Part shown: in pieces, positions 1-5,720 of the stretch
How the letters are laid out: every line of letters starts with the position of its first letter
Position numbering within the stretch: position 1 is the stretch's first letter
Assembly (NCBI GenBank): GCA_023437255.1
Contig: JAEZGR010000097.1
Coordinates: 1-8,012 of the forward strand
Source of the DNA: Pseudomonadota bacterium
GTDB lineage: Bacteria > Pseudomonadota > Gammaproteobacteria > Burkholderiales > Burkholderiaceae_B
DNA: 8,012 nucleotides
Direction: 5' to 3'
The notes under the pieces: generated by a model
Seen by the model: the letters and a program-made list of their open reading frames with translations, nothing else
Database searches by the model: none
Told to the model about the DNA's origin: nothing
Made by a program: the position numbers and the translations under genes

Positions 1-1
1 A

Positions 2-592
2 TCTAATGTCGCTGACTACATCCGCAGCATGTCCGACCATCTCTGTTACGGACTGAGGGCTCGGCGGCATTATCCGACGCCGACGACAGAATATCGTGAT
101 GTCCTCTCACATCCGAGGAACCGCAGCGATGCATACTTCGAAGAGCATACGCGTGCGGGGATTCTTTACACCTTCGTGCTCGCTTGGCTTGCGATGATAG
201 GGGATCAGGAGCGAGCAGAGCAGTTGCGCAGCACGCTGTTAGAGTGCGCTCCGCACATGACCCACCAAATCTGGATTCCCGACGCACGAACGGATGAGGT
301 TTTCTGGGATGGTGATCGAGATCACGGGTTGTCGGTGCCTGGCCTGCCACTCAACGATTCGCTAGACGCTGTTTTGAGCCTACTGAACCGTGTGATGAAA
401 GAGCATCCGCTGGATGAGCGAATAAGTGCTGTCCGAAATCACCTGACTCCAATATTTCTTATGGCCTGCCGCCATTATCGCATGCCTGTACCACCACATA
501 TTTGGCGAGGTCAGAAGCGATCATCGCCAGACAGCACCGTTTCTGATCAAGGAGAGGCGGATACAGGGGAGCGGCAGTCGCAAGGTGGATAA
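2..592 (+). CDS. Hypothetical protein, C-terminal part (5' end outside window)
   Basis: I do not recognise this protein. The frame is open from the first complete codon at base 2 to the stop at 590-592, giving about 196 visible residues. The first internal ATG (base 29) has no Shine-Dalgarno sequence before it, so the true start probably lies upstream of the window. The visible part is soluble-looking. It has mixed helical stretches rich in Leu, Arg and Glu (for example around AWLAMIGDQERAEQLR and DAVLSLLNRVMKEH) and a Trp/Asp-rich middle (IWIPDARTDEVFWDGDRDHG). It ends in a hydrophilic, low-complexity tail of about 28 residues rich in Ser, Gln, Gly and Asp. There is no signal peptide or membrane segment in view. 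Base composition is less GC-rich than the genes to the right. The reading frame is long and uninterrupted with plausible composition, which supports a real gene, but no function can be given. Confidence 0.55.
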   Translation, partial: SNVADYIRSMSDHLCYGLRARRHYPTPTTEYRDVLSHPRNRSDAYFEEHTRAGILYTFVLAWLAMIGDQERAEQLRSTLLECAPHMTHQIWIPDARTDEVFWDGDRDHGLSVPGLPLNDSLDAVLSLLNRVMKEHPLDERISAVRNHLTPIFLMACRHYRMPVPPHIWRGQKRSSPDSTVSDQGEADTGERQSQGG

Positions 593-828
593 TCTTTGAC
601 GTGGGCACGCTTCTGCCGGAGTACAGCCCAACAAAATCAGAGTTGAAGACGGCAGATTCCGATGCGGTCAAAGGTGGCTTTCGATCATGGTACTTTTCAT
701 GGCACCTTTCGTGTGAAAGATTCTATGATATTGAATTTAAATGTTTTTTTCTTTCTATCTATAACTGAGTGGGAGTGATCCCGCGTCTGGCGCCAAGCAC
801 CACGACAACACAACTAAGCCCGCATCAC

Positions 829-905
829 TGAACTGCACCCCAAAAGTTGGACATCAGTCCGACCTTTGGGGTGTTTTTCATGGCGAAGTACCGTGAGGAA
901 TTTAG
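829..905 (+). mobile_element. Solo left end of an IS3-family (IS150-group) insertion sequence
   Basis: The stretch starting TGAACTGCACCCCAAAAG resembles the terminal inverted repeat of IS150-group IS3 elements, which typically begin TGxACTGxxCCCxAAAAGTTGGACA. The expected internal hairpin and the start of orfA (MAKYREEF) follow at 880. Similarity to a transposase start ends after about eight codons, so the right limit is approximate. I found no matching right end (reverse-complement terminus) and no orfB elsewhere in the window. This is therefore a remnant left by deletion or recombination and cannot move by itself. The family assignment comes from memory of such ends, not from a search. Confidence 0.7.
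836..878 (+). terminator. IS-end hairpin with T tract, terminator-like
   Basis: A 17-nt arm (836-852) pairs with 857-873 across a 4-nt ATCA loop. Fifteen pairs are Watson-Crick and the two remaining are G-U. A run of five T (874-878) follows directly. This is the form of a rho-independent terminator on the + strand. In IS3-family elements such terminal hairpins are known to protect the transposase from read-through transcription. Here it would shield the SMR operon from transcription entering from the left. Confidence 0.65.
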
Positions 906-975
906 TCCGGATCTTGCGGGCCGTGGCTGTTCAAATCATGACCTGTCGCCACTGCGCCCCGTCTACTTCACGTAA
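880..975 (+). pseudogene. Truncated orfA start of IS3-family transposase
   Basis: An ATG at 880 opens a 31-codon frame that ends at 973-975. The first eight residues (MAKYREEF) look like the N-terminus of IS150-group OrfA, the helix-turn-helix subunit. The residues after that (SPDLAGRGCSNHD...) do not, so the reading frame after about base 903 is probably unrelated flanking DNA. The stub lacks the helix-turn-helix and all of the DDE catalytic domain and should be inert. No ribosome binding site is evident in the T-rich sequence before the ATG. Confidence 0.45.
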
Positions 976-1033
976 GCAAAGTGCCTGACGGACACCAGGG
1001 GCCAACCCTGTAATACTTGCACATACAAATAAA

Positions 1034-1061
1034 TTGACTCCGCGGCGTCTTCACTTATAAG
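1034..1061 (+). promoter_or_regulatory. Probable sigma70-type promoter of the SMR-marR operon
   Basis: TTGACT at 1034-1039 matches the -35 consensus at five of six positions. A TATAAG -10 box at 1056-1061 follows after 16 bp. Transcription would begin near 1068, giving a leader of about 58 nt before the SMR start at 1126. The proposed start lies inside the palindrome at 1063-1086, a position where a bound repressor would block initiation. Confidence 0.6.
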
Positions 1062-1062
1062 A

Positions 1063-1086
1063 TTCATGTGCATGCATGCATATTAA
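1063..1086. promoter_or_regulatory. Palindromic operator candidate before the SMR genes
   Basis: A 24-bp imperfect palindrome is centred between 1074 and 1075. Ten of its 12 base pairs are symmetric, and the inner 12 bp (TGCATGCATGCA, 1069-1080) are perfect. It overlaps the predicted transcription start. MarR-family dimers usually bind palindromes of about 16-24 bp, and a marR gene sits at the end of this operon. Bases 1065-1079 are repeated with two differences at 1885-1899, before marR. Binding by that protein is inference. Confidence 0.55.
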
Positions 1087-1125
1087 CTTCAACATTCAAG
1101 TCGGGTTTCGTAAGGAGTCATCATC

Positions 1126-1446
1126 ATGAGCTGGTTGTATCTCGGCGTCGCCGTGGTTTTCGAAACCGCGGTGGCCATTTCCGCAGGCAACGCCAAGGGT
1201 TTCACGCATGGGGGCTGGACCGTGGCCACCCTGGTCAGTGGGGCTATCGCCACCTATTTTCTCAGTCTCGCCTTGCTCACCTTTGATGTCGGCGTGGGCT
1301 ATGCGATCTGGACCTCGGTGGCCGGGGTGGCCGTGGTTCTTCTGGGGGCGCTGTTCTTTGGCCAGCGCCTGGGTCTGAACAAGTTGCTGGGCATTGCTTT
1401 AGTCATCGGCGGCGTCGTGGGGTTGCGCCTGAGCGGCGCTGCGTAA
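1126..1446 (+). CDS. Small multidrug resistance (SMR) efflux protein, subunit 1
   Basis: This 106-residue protein has the usual length and four-helix plan of SMR transporters, which are proton-coupled exporters of cationic or guanidinium-type compounds in the inner membrane. Helix 1 carries the essential glutamate (E13, equivalent to EmrE E14) in AVVFETAVAIS. Helix 3 has the family motif GYAIW (Y59, W62). FFGQRL precedes helix 4. Positive charges lie mainly in loops 1 and 3 (K24, R81, K86), with R101 near the C-terminus. This predicts an N-out orientation, opposite to its partner downstream. AAGGAG lies 8 nt before the ATG. The partner starts 25 nt after this stop, so the two are probably co-transcribed and assemble as a heterodimer. 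The substrate cannot be told from sequence. The SMR family call is firm. Confidence 0.9.
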   Translation: MSWLYLGVAVVFETAVAISAGNAKGFTHGGWTVATLVSGAIATYFLSLALLTFDVGVGYAIWTSVAGVAVVLLGALFFGQRLGLNKLLGIALVIGGVVGLRLSGAA

Positions 1447-1471
1447 CACGGTCTATTGAAAGGAGACGAAC

Positions 1472-1864
1472 ATGGCAGTTCAAATCGAAAGCGCCCACAG
1501 GGGTAGCGCAGGCGTGCAGGGCAAAGGCGGGGCGTGGCTCATGCTGCTGCTGGCCGGTGTATTCGAGATCGGGTATGCGTTAAGCGTGGCCGGCAGCAAG
1601 GCCTTTACGGTAGGAAAATGGTCGATAGCGGCGGGGGTGTTCTTTTTATTGACGCTTTATGCGCTCAGCGTCGCGCTCAAGAGAATTGATGTCGGCATCG
1701 GCTACGCGGTGTGGGCGGGCATCGGTTCAGTGGGCGCTGCGGCCTTTGGCAGTGTGCTGCTCGATCAGCCGCTGACCGTGGCGCAGGTGCTGTGGCTCGC
1801 CGTCATCATCGTTGGCGTGGTATGGCTCAAACTGGCCGACAGCGCCAAGCTCGGAATGTCCTAG
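1472..1864 (+). CDS. Small multidrug resistance (SMR) efflux protein, subunit 2
   Basis: This 130-residue SMR-family protein is the likely obligate partner of the preceding gene. It has a hydrophilic N-terminal extension of about 20 residues, then helix 1 with the essential glutamate (E32, in LAGVFEIGYALS). Helix 3 contains GYAVWAGIGSVGAAAFG (W81), which resembles the guanidinium-exporter (Gdx/SugE) branch. Helix 4 ends at about residue 120. The start is well supported: AAGGAG lies 6 nt before the ATG, so the extension is probably real and not a mis-called start. Positive residues cluster on the N-terminus, loop 2 and the C-terminus (R10, K18, K70, R71, K120, K126), with only K43 and K49 on the other side. 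This predicts N-in, opposite to subunit 1. Paired SMRs such as EbrAB and YdgEF show the same asymmetry. Confidence 0.9.
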   Translation: MAVQIESAHRGSAGVQGKGGAWLMLLLAGVFEIGYALSVAGSKAFTVGKWSIAAGVFFLLTLYALSVALKRIDVGIGYAVWAGIGSVGAAAFGSVLLDQPLTVAQVLWLAVIIVGVVWLKLADSAKLGMS

Positions 1865-1881
1865 CTTTTTTCAGGAAACAC

Positions 1882-1899
1882 TTGCATGGTCATGCATGC
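1882..1899. promoter_or_regulatory. Second CATGCATGC element, operator candidate before marR
   Basis: TGCATG-GT-CATGCA (1883-1896) is an inverted repeat with 6-bp arms. The 15 bp at 1885-1899 match 13 of 15 positions of the element before the SMR genes (1065-1079). It lies between the SMR2 stop and the marR start. TTGCAT at 1882-1887 could serve as a weak -35 box, but I see no good -10 box at the right distance, so a separate marR promoter is unproven. Confidence 0.45.
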
Positions 1900-1910
1900 G
1901 ACAATGCGCA

Positions 1911-1925
1911 TTACTGCGTCAGTAA
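1911..1925. promoter_or_regulatory. Perfect inverted repeat TTACTG-CGT-CAGTAA next to marR RBS
   Basis: Two perfect 6-bp arms (1911-1916 and 1920-1925) flank a 3-bp centre. The right arm runs into the marR Shine-Dalgarno sequence AAGGG (1924-1928). It could be a repressor half-site pair for autoregulation or a small mRNA hairpin that limits ribosome access. It is not repeated before the SMR genes. Confidence 0.4.
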
Positions 1926-1932
1926 GGGTGCA

Positions 1933-2355
1933 ATGACCATGTTTAAGCAAAGCGACGCCTGGTTGAAGGTGGTTCAGGTGGTCTCGGCCGTAGAAGCCGA
2001 ACTGGCCAAGACTTTGCAGGCGCGGCACGGCCTGGGTTTGTCGGAGTACCGGGCGCTTGAGGCGCTGGCCCGTTCCAGTGATTCCGAACTGCGCATGCAG
2101 GAATTGGCGGCCCACGTGGGCTTGAACCAGAGCTCCGTCTCGCGCATGGTGGAACGACTGGAGCGCGCCAACCTCACGGTGCGCGACCTGTGCCCTGCCG
2201 ACAAGCGGGGGGTCTATACGGTGCTCACCCACGAAGGGCGGGCCAAGTTCGATGAGGCCCGGCCCGACTACGAGCGTGCGCTTGAGCAAGCATTGATACA
2301 GTTCGGGGCAGGCAAGCTGCCAGGTGCAATAGTCGCGCCCCGCGGCAAACGTTGA
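1933..2355 (+). CDS. MarR-family transcriptional regulator
   Basis: This 140-residue cytoplasmic protein has the MarR winged helix-turn-helix fold. N-terminal helices (residues 6-32) would serve in dimerisation. A helix-turn-helix spans about 53-84 (MQELAAHVGLNQSSVSRMVERLE). The wing carries the family signature D90-K-R92-G...LT-x-x-G102. C-terminal dimerisation helices lie from about 104 to 125. The last 15 residues (Gly/Pro/Arg-rich) are atypical, and the protein ends slightly short. One cysteine (C87) lies at the start of the wing. Such proteins usually repress drug-efflux genes and are released by ligands. Its place 68 nt after the SMR pair on the same strand suggests that it controls them. 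The start at 1933 has AAGGG 4 nt upstream. ATG 1939, 10 nt away, is an alternative. The frame is open upstream, but no start there is supported. Confidence 0.87.
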   Translation: MTMFKQSDAWLKVVQVVSAVEAELAKTLQARHGLGLSEYRALEALARSSDSELRMQELAAHVGLNQSSVSRMVERLERANLTVRDLCPADKRGVYTVLTHEGRAKFDEARPDYERALEQALIQFGAGKLPGAIVAPRGKR

Positions 2356-2361
2356 CCCACG

Positions 2362-2389
2362 GCCGGCCCTACCCAGTGGGTTTGCCGGC
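2362..2389. terminator. Nested hairpin between convergent marR and cupin genes
   Basis: GCCGGC (2362-2367) pairs with GCCGGC (2384-2389), and inside it ACCC (2371-2374) pairs with GGGT (2378-2381) around an AGT loop. It fills the 47-bp gap between two convergent genes, the usual place for a two-way terminator. No T tract follows on either strand, so intrinsic termination would be weak. It may instead stabilise mRNA 3' ends. Confidence 0.35.
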
Positions 2390-2402
2390 TATCAGAGGCC
2401 AT

Positions 2403-2960
2403 TCAGGCCGGTCGCGGCATGGCCGGGTGCAACAGGCGGCGCAGCCAGTCGCCGTGTTGCCGAACGGCCGGCTCCAGGTCGTTTTCCGTTGCCAATTCAA
2501 AACCCGAAAATTCGAACCCGGGCGCCACGGCGCAGCCTACCAGTGCGTAGTCCTGAGGGCTCGCCGGCTCGGCGGCAAACCAGCAGCCCGCAGGGACGAC
2601 AGCCTGCATGACAGCCTGGTGGTTGACCAAGGGGTCACCAAGATGGTGTGTCTCAAGGCGGCCATCGGAATGCAGCACATGCAGCTTCAGGCCGTTCCCC
2701 TTGTGAAAGTACCAGGCTTCGTCTGCATCGATCCGGTGCCAGGCCGAGAAGGCGCCTTCTGCGAGAAGGTAAAGAATTGAGGTGAGTGCGCTTCGTTCGC
2801 CGGCGCGGTACCCCACTGCCTTCTCGGAACGGAACACCTCGCGGTAATAGCCGCCTTCAGGGTGGGGTTGCAGTGCCAGCGTGGAAATCAGGGTGTGCCA
2901 GGCCGGGGCCTGGGCGTGACTGTCTGCCGAGGCGGCATTCGGGCGGGAGTCAGAACTCAA
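2403..2960 (-). CDS. Cupin family protein, DUF985 / cupin_5 type
   Basis: The product is about 185 residues, and its body matches the DUF985 cupin family (YML079w-like). Motifs in order are LALQPHPEGGYYREVFRS, then a strand pair ending in FSAWHRIDADEAWYFHKGNGLKLH, then VVPAGCWFAAE and VGCAVAPGFEFSGFELA. Family members are small beta-barrel proteins of uncertain function, some suggested to bind sugar- or nucleotide-like ligands. The chosen start is TTG at 2958-2960, because GGAGG (2968-2972) lies exactly 7 nt before it and the domain begins about 20 residues later. A longer frame to 3095 would add 45 unconserved residues and overlap the upstream gene. It follows the large fusion gene on the same strand with a 97-nt gap, so co-transcription is plausible. 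The family call is strong. The TTG start is inferred. Confidence 0.85.
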   Translation of the reverse strand: MSSDSRPNAASADSHAQAPAWHTLISTLALQPHPEGGYYREVFRSEKAVGYRAGERSALTSILYLLAEGAFSAWHRIDADEAWYFHKGNGLKLHVLHSDGRLETHHLGDPLVNHQAVMQAVVPAGCWFAAEPASPQDYALVGCAVAPGFEFSGFELATENDLEPAVRQHGDWLRRLLHPAMPRPA

Positions 2961-3057
2961 AACGGAACCTCCGCTTGGCAAGTTTGCGTAAGCATCGTTA
3001 TACCCGCTGGGGCCTTGCGCTTGCCAGCACCGCAGGCCAAGCGGATGCCCGTTTTGC

Positions 3058-5547
3058 TCACACAATGAACCGGTTCCACCGCCCATAGCGGCCATTGATG
3101 CGTCCGCGTGGCAGGCTCAGCGCGATCAGTGCCAGCCCGGCAACCACGCTTGTGGCCGTGTGCATTGTTCCCGCGTCGAACGCAAAGGGGGTGGCCAGCA
3201 GCGCAATCCCCAAGGGAATCAGCAGAAAACGCAGGGCGCGTGCTACCTCTGCCGCCGCCAGCGAGAGAGTCGTCAGCACCAGTGCGCCAATCACATGGTC
3301 GGCATGCGCCATCGTGCCGTCGGCGCCCAGCGTGACCCGCGTGAACATCAGCCACACGCCAATGAGCGCCGCGAGCGCCAGTGTCCAGGGCAGGGTGACA
3401 CCCCCCTGAAAGATCTCTGCGGCGATGGCCGTGGGACGCCGATCGAACTCGTCTTCGGGCAGGGGTTTGGCTGACCCCGGGCGAGCATCTTCGCTTTCGT
3501 CGGTATCACCAAACAAGAAGACGCGCAGAAGGCTCTTGCCCGCCTGCACGCGGCGACGCAGGAATTGCAGGACCGCCAGCACCTCGTCCAATGAATAGGG
3601 TATCTGCAGCAGCATGGCCGCCGCACCAATCAATGCAAGGGTGCTCCAGGTGCCGATTACGATCGGCTGAATGATGACGAAGGTGATCGACACGATGCCC
3701 AGCGGGATGATCATCAGGCCGAACAGAAAGACGAGCCATGGCATGGTGCGCCAGCGCGCACGCGAACCGATGATGCCGGTAATGATCTCCAGCATGTAGG
3801 TGTAGCCGCCCAGCGCGGCGTCGGGCACCGGCCACGCCTGCGATACGCTCGAGGTAATGATTTCTTCGGTGCCGTTGCGTGGATCCGATGTGCTGCCCAT
3901 GAAAAAGGGTTCCCACACAGAGTCGACATGCTCGAGCTGGTAGGCGGCCAGGTAGCGCGACACATACAGGCCCACGAGCGCCAAGGCCACGATGGGAATG
4001 CGCTGGGTCCAGGCCGAGGGGTTGTAATCCCATCCCGGAGGAATGTACGGTCCGGTCGTGCGGGCAATGGCACTCGGGCCGGGTTCCGGTTTGGTGGCCA
4101 CCGCGAAACCCATGATCAGACCCCCGATGAGCGTATCCGAGAGATAGGCCGCCGCGCTGCTCGTCCAGAAGACAAATGGCAGCGCCATGACCAGCGCGCC
4201 AATCCCTGCACATATCCATCGGGCGAAATTCATCTGCCAACTGAGCGACAGCGCTGCGAACACGATCAGAAGGGCCCCCAGGCCAAGCTCCGACCACCGA
4301 AGCAGGGGCTCTTCGATTCCCAGCAGCACGCCCTGCGTCATGAGCCAGGTGCCCAGCGCCATGTTCACAAAGTGCGCCCAACGGTGTTGCGCATGTTCGG
4401 CCCGATAGATGGTTTCGTTTTCCACTCTCAAGGCCTCGCCACCGCCCTTGTCGTCCGGCGCATCGGTAATATCCGGCGGGGGCGTCATGCCGTGGCTCTT
4501 GTACCACCCGGCGGGATCGCGCCGTAGGGCCGCGATAATGGCTGGCAGGGTGTCTTTGAGATCGTGTTGCGCCCGCCAGCCGAGCAGCTCCTGGGCGCGC
4601 CGCGTGTCCAGCGCATAGTGGGCGTGTGACATGGACACCATGTAGGGGCGAATGAAGGGCTCCTCGCCCTGGTCCAGGGCGTCCGGCACAACAGGCTCCA
4701 GCTTGGCCTGCGCCCAGGCCCCTGCAGCCGCCACCGCCTTGGGCACCCGCAGCGTGGGCCAGTCTTGCTGGCCGTGCAGGAGATAACCGATCTCGTCCTG
4801 CAAGGCGTCGTAGCCGTAGCCCTCGGACTCACCGATCAGCAGCTCCACCTTGTCAGGAAGCAAGGCTCTGCGCTCGACCGCGCGACAGATGGCGTCGACC
4901 ATGTCCTCGCGATGCAGCATCGACTGCCCCACCAGCGTGGACGAGGAATAAAAGTAGCTCTGGAAGTCGCGTTCGTAGATACGACCGATCTGCTGTGCCA
5001 AGGTGGGTACGACGCTCTCTTCGTCGTACACACCGGCAAGGCGCAATATGGCATAGGGCATCGCGCCGTGCTCGGCGCGGATCACTTCTTCGGCCTCGAG
5101 CTTGGATTGCGGGTACACGTAAAGCGGCCCGAAGGGCTGATCCTCGTTCAGATACTCGCCCGGCCGACACGGCTCGTGCACCAGCATCGTGCTCGCGTAG
5201 ATGAAGCGTTCGACCTCGAAGTCGCGCAGGCCGCGCACGAGCCGGCGTGTGCCTTCGACGTTGACCGTTTGGTAGAGTGGGTTGTCTTCCCCACTGGAAT
5301 CGAAGTAGGCGATCAGGTGAATGACCGCCGCAATGCGGCTGCCATGACGCTCGCGTATGGTTGTCAGCGCATCGGCGACAGCACTGTCAGAGGAAAGATC
5401 GGCGGCCACCATGGGAAAACCCAAGCCTTCGACCGCCTTGCGGTCCATGCCGACAATCCGAAACTCCTCTTGCAGTGCGGCCACGATCGACCGGCCGAGG
5501 TTGCCGGAGGCGCCGGTGATGATGACGATCGGTTTGGCCGTGCTCAT
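3058..5547 (-). CDS. SDR epimerase-SPW repeat-VKOR-like membrane fusion protein
   Basis: This is an 829-residue multidomain protein. Residues ~4-342 form an extended SDR (NAD-dependent epimerase/dehydratase) with the dinucleotide motif TGASGNLG (11-18), S119/T120 and the catalytic pair Y145-x-x-x-K149, so it looks enzymatically competent. A charged linker (~345-385) leads to a four-helix SPW-repeat-like bundle (~387-482, HRWAHFVNMALGTWL... then FARWICAGIG). Residues ~503-668 resemble VKOR-family membrane domains (PPGWDYNPSAW, WPVPDAALGGYTYMLE, RWRTMPWLVFLFG). However, the usual CxxC is W634-S-T-L-A638, and this domain has no cysteine at all. A second SPW-like bundle (~718-815) ends the protein. 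In all there are about 12 hydrophobic segments, so the SDR is probably held on the inner face of the inner membrane. The ATG at 5547 has AAGG 7 nt upstream. A TTG at 5571 is less likely. Substrate and pathway are unknown. Confidence 0.85.
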   Translation of the reverse strand: MSTAKPIVIITGASGNLGRSIVAALQEEFRIVGMDRKAVEGLGFPMVAADLSSDSAVADALTTIRERHGSRIAAVIHLIAYFDSSGEDNPLYQTVNVEGTRRLVRGLRDFEVERFIYASTMLVHEPCRPGEYLNEDQPFGPLYVYPQSKLEAEEVIRAEHGAMPYAILRLAGVYDEESVVPTLAQQIGRIYERDFQSYFYSSSTLVGQSMLHREDMVDAICRAVERRALLPDKVELLIGESEGYGYDALQDEIGYLLHGQQDWPTLRVPKAVAAAGAWAQAKLEPVVPDALDQGEEPFIRPYMVSMSHAHYALDTRRAQELLGWRAQHDLKDTLPAIIAALRRDPAGWYKSHGMTPPPDITDAPDDKGGGEALRVENETIYRAEHAQHRWAHFVNMALGTWLMTQGVLLGIEEPLLRWSELGLGALLIVFAALSLSWQMNFARWICAGIGALVMALPFVFWTSSAAAYLSDTLIGGLIMGFAVATKPEPGPSAIARTTGPYIPPGWDYNPSAWTQRIPIVALALVGLYVSRYLAAYQLEHVDSVWEPFFMGSTSDPRNGTEEIITSSVSQAWPVPDAALGGYTYMLEIITGIIGSRARWRTMPWLVFLFGLMIIPLGIVSITFVIIQPIVIGTWSTLALIGAAAMLLQIPYSLDEVLAVLQFLRRRVQAGKSLLRVFLFGDTDESEDARPGSAKPLPEDEFDRRPTAIAAEIFQGGVTLPWTLALAALIGVWLMFTRVTLGADGTMAHADHVIGALVLTTLSLAAAEVARALRFLLIPLGIALLATPFAFDAGTMHTATSVVAGLALIALSLPRGRINGRYGRWNRFIV

Positions 5548-5720
5548 GCCGGCGCCTTGAGGCGAACGCAAGGGCGTGCTTCTACATGGTCAACATGGAG
5601 CGATGTTGGGTCGGACTTATGGTGCCTGCCACGAGCTTGCATGCGTGTGACTCCCAGAGGTGGTGCCAATGGGCGTCAACGCAGCAAGCCGTGTTCCGTG
5701 TGTTCCTGTTTCGTGTTTTA

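Larger units (their letters stand above)
593..1125. other. Gene-poor, AT-rich interval with IS end and SMR promoter
   Basis: No convincing gene lies in these 533 bases. From 593 to 828 I see a spaced inverted repeat, AAAGGTG (670-676) with CACCTTT (703-709), and a strongly AT-rich patch at about 720-765 that includes a run of seven T (744-750). Neither forms a clear terminator. An IS3-family left end begins at 829. From about 976 to 1033 I see nothing recognisable. The promoter and operator candidate for the SMR genes occupy about 1034-1086, followed by the untranslated leader. The composition and the IS scar suggest a rearranged or acquired junction. Confidence 0.6.

Noticed and set aside
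720..765. Intrinsic terminator at the run of seven T (744-750)
   Set aside because: No GC-rich stem directly precedes the T run. The flanking sequence is simply AT-rich.
976..1125. Guanidine (ykkC) riboswitch before the SMR genes
   Set aside because: SMR pairs often follow such riboswitches, but I see none of the conserved ykkC core sequences. A promoter and palindromic operator are present instead, with a marR gene in the operon.
1068..1286. A 72-codon frame overlapping the start of SMR subunit 1
   Set aside because: It is out of frame with a well-supported SMR gene, is Arg/His-rich, and its ATG lies in the operator palindrome with no ribosome binding site.
2961..3095. Longer start of the cupin gene at 3095
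   Set aside because: The added 45 residues do not resemble the family, the ATG overlaps the upstream gene and lacks a good ribosome binding site, while TTG at 2960 has GGAGG at ideal spacing.
3506..4507. A 333-codon minus-strand frame inside the fusion gene
   Set aside because: It is a shifted frame of the same region and is rich in His, Arg and Gly without domain signals. The main frame carries the recognised membrane domains.
5637..5645. Third copy of the MarR element (TTGCATGCG) before the fusion gene
   Set aside because: Only the short GCATGC core is shared. The extended 15-bp match seen at the other two sites is missing, so chance is the simplest explanation.
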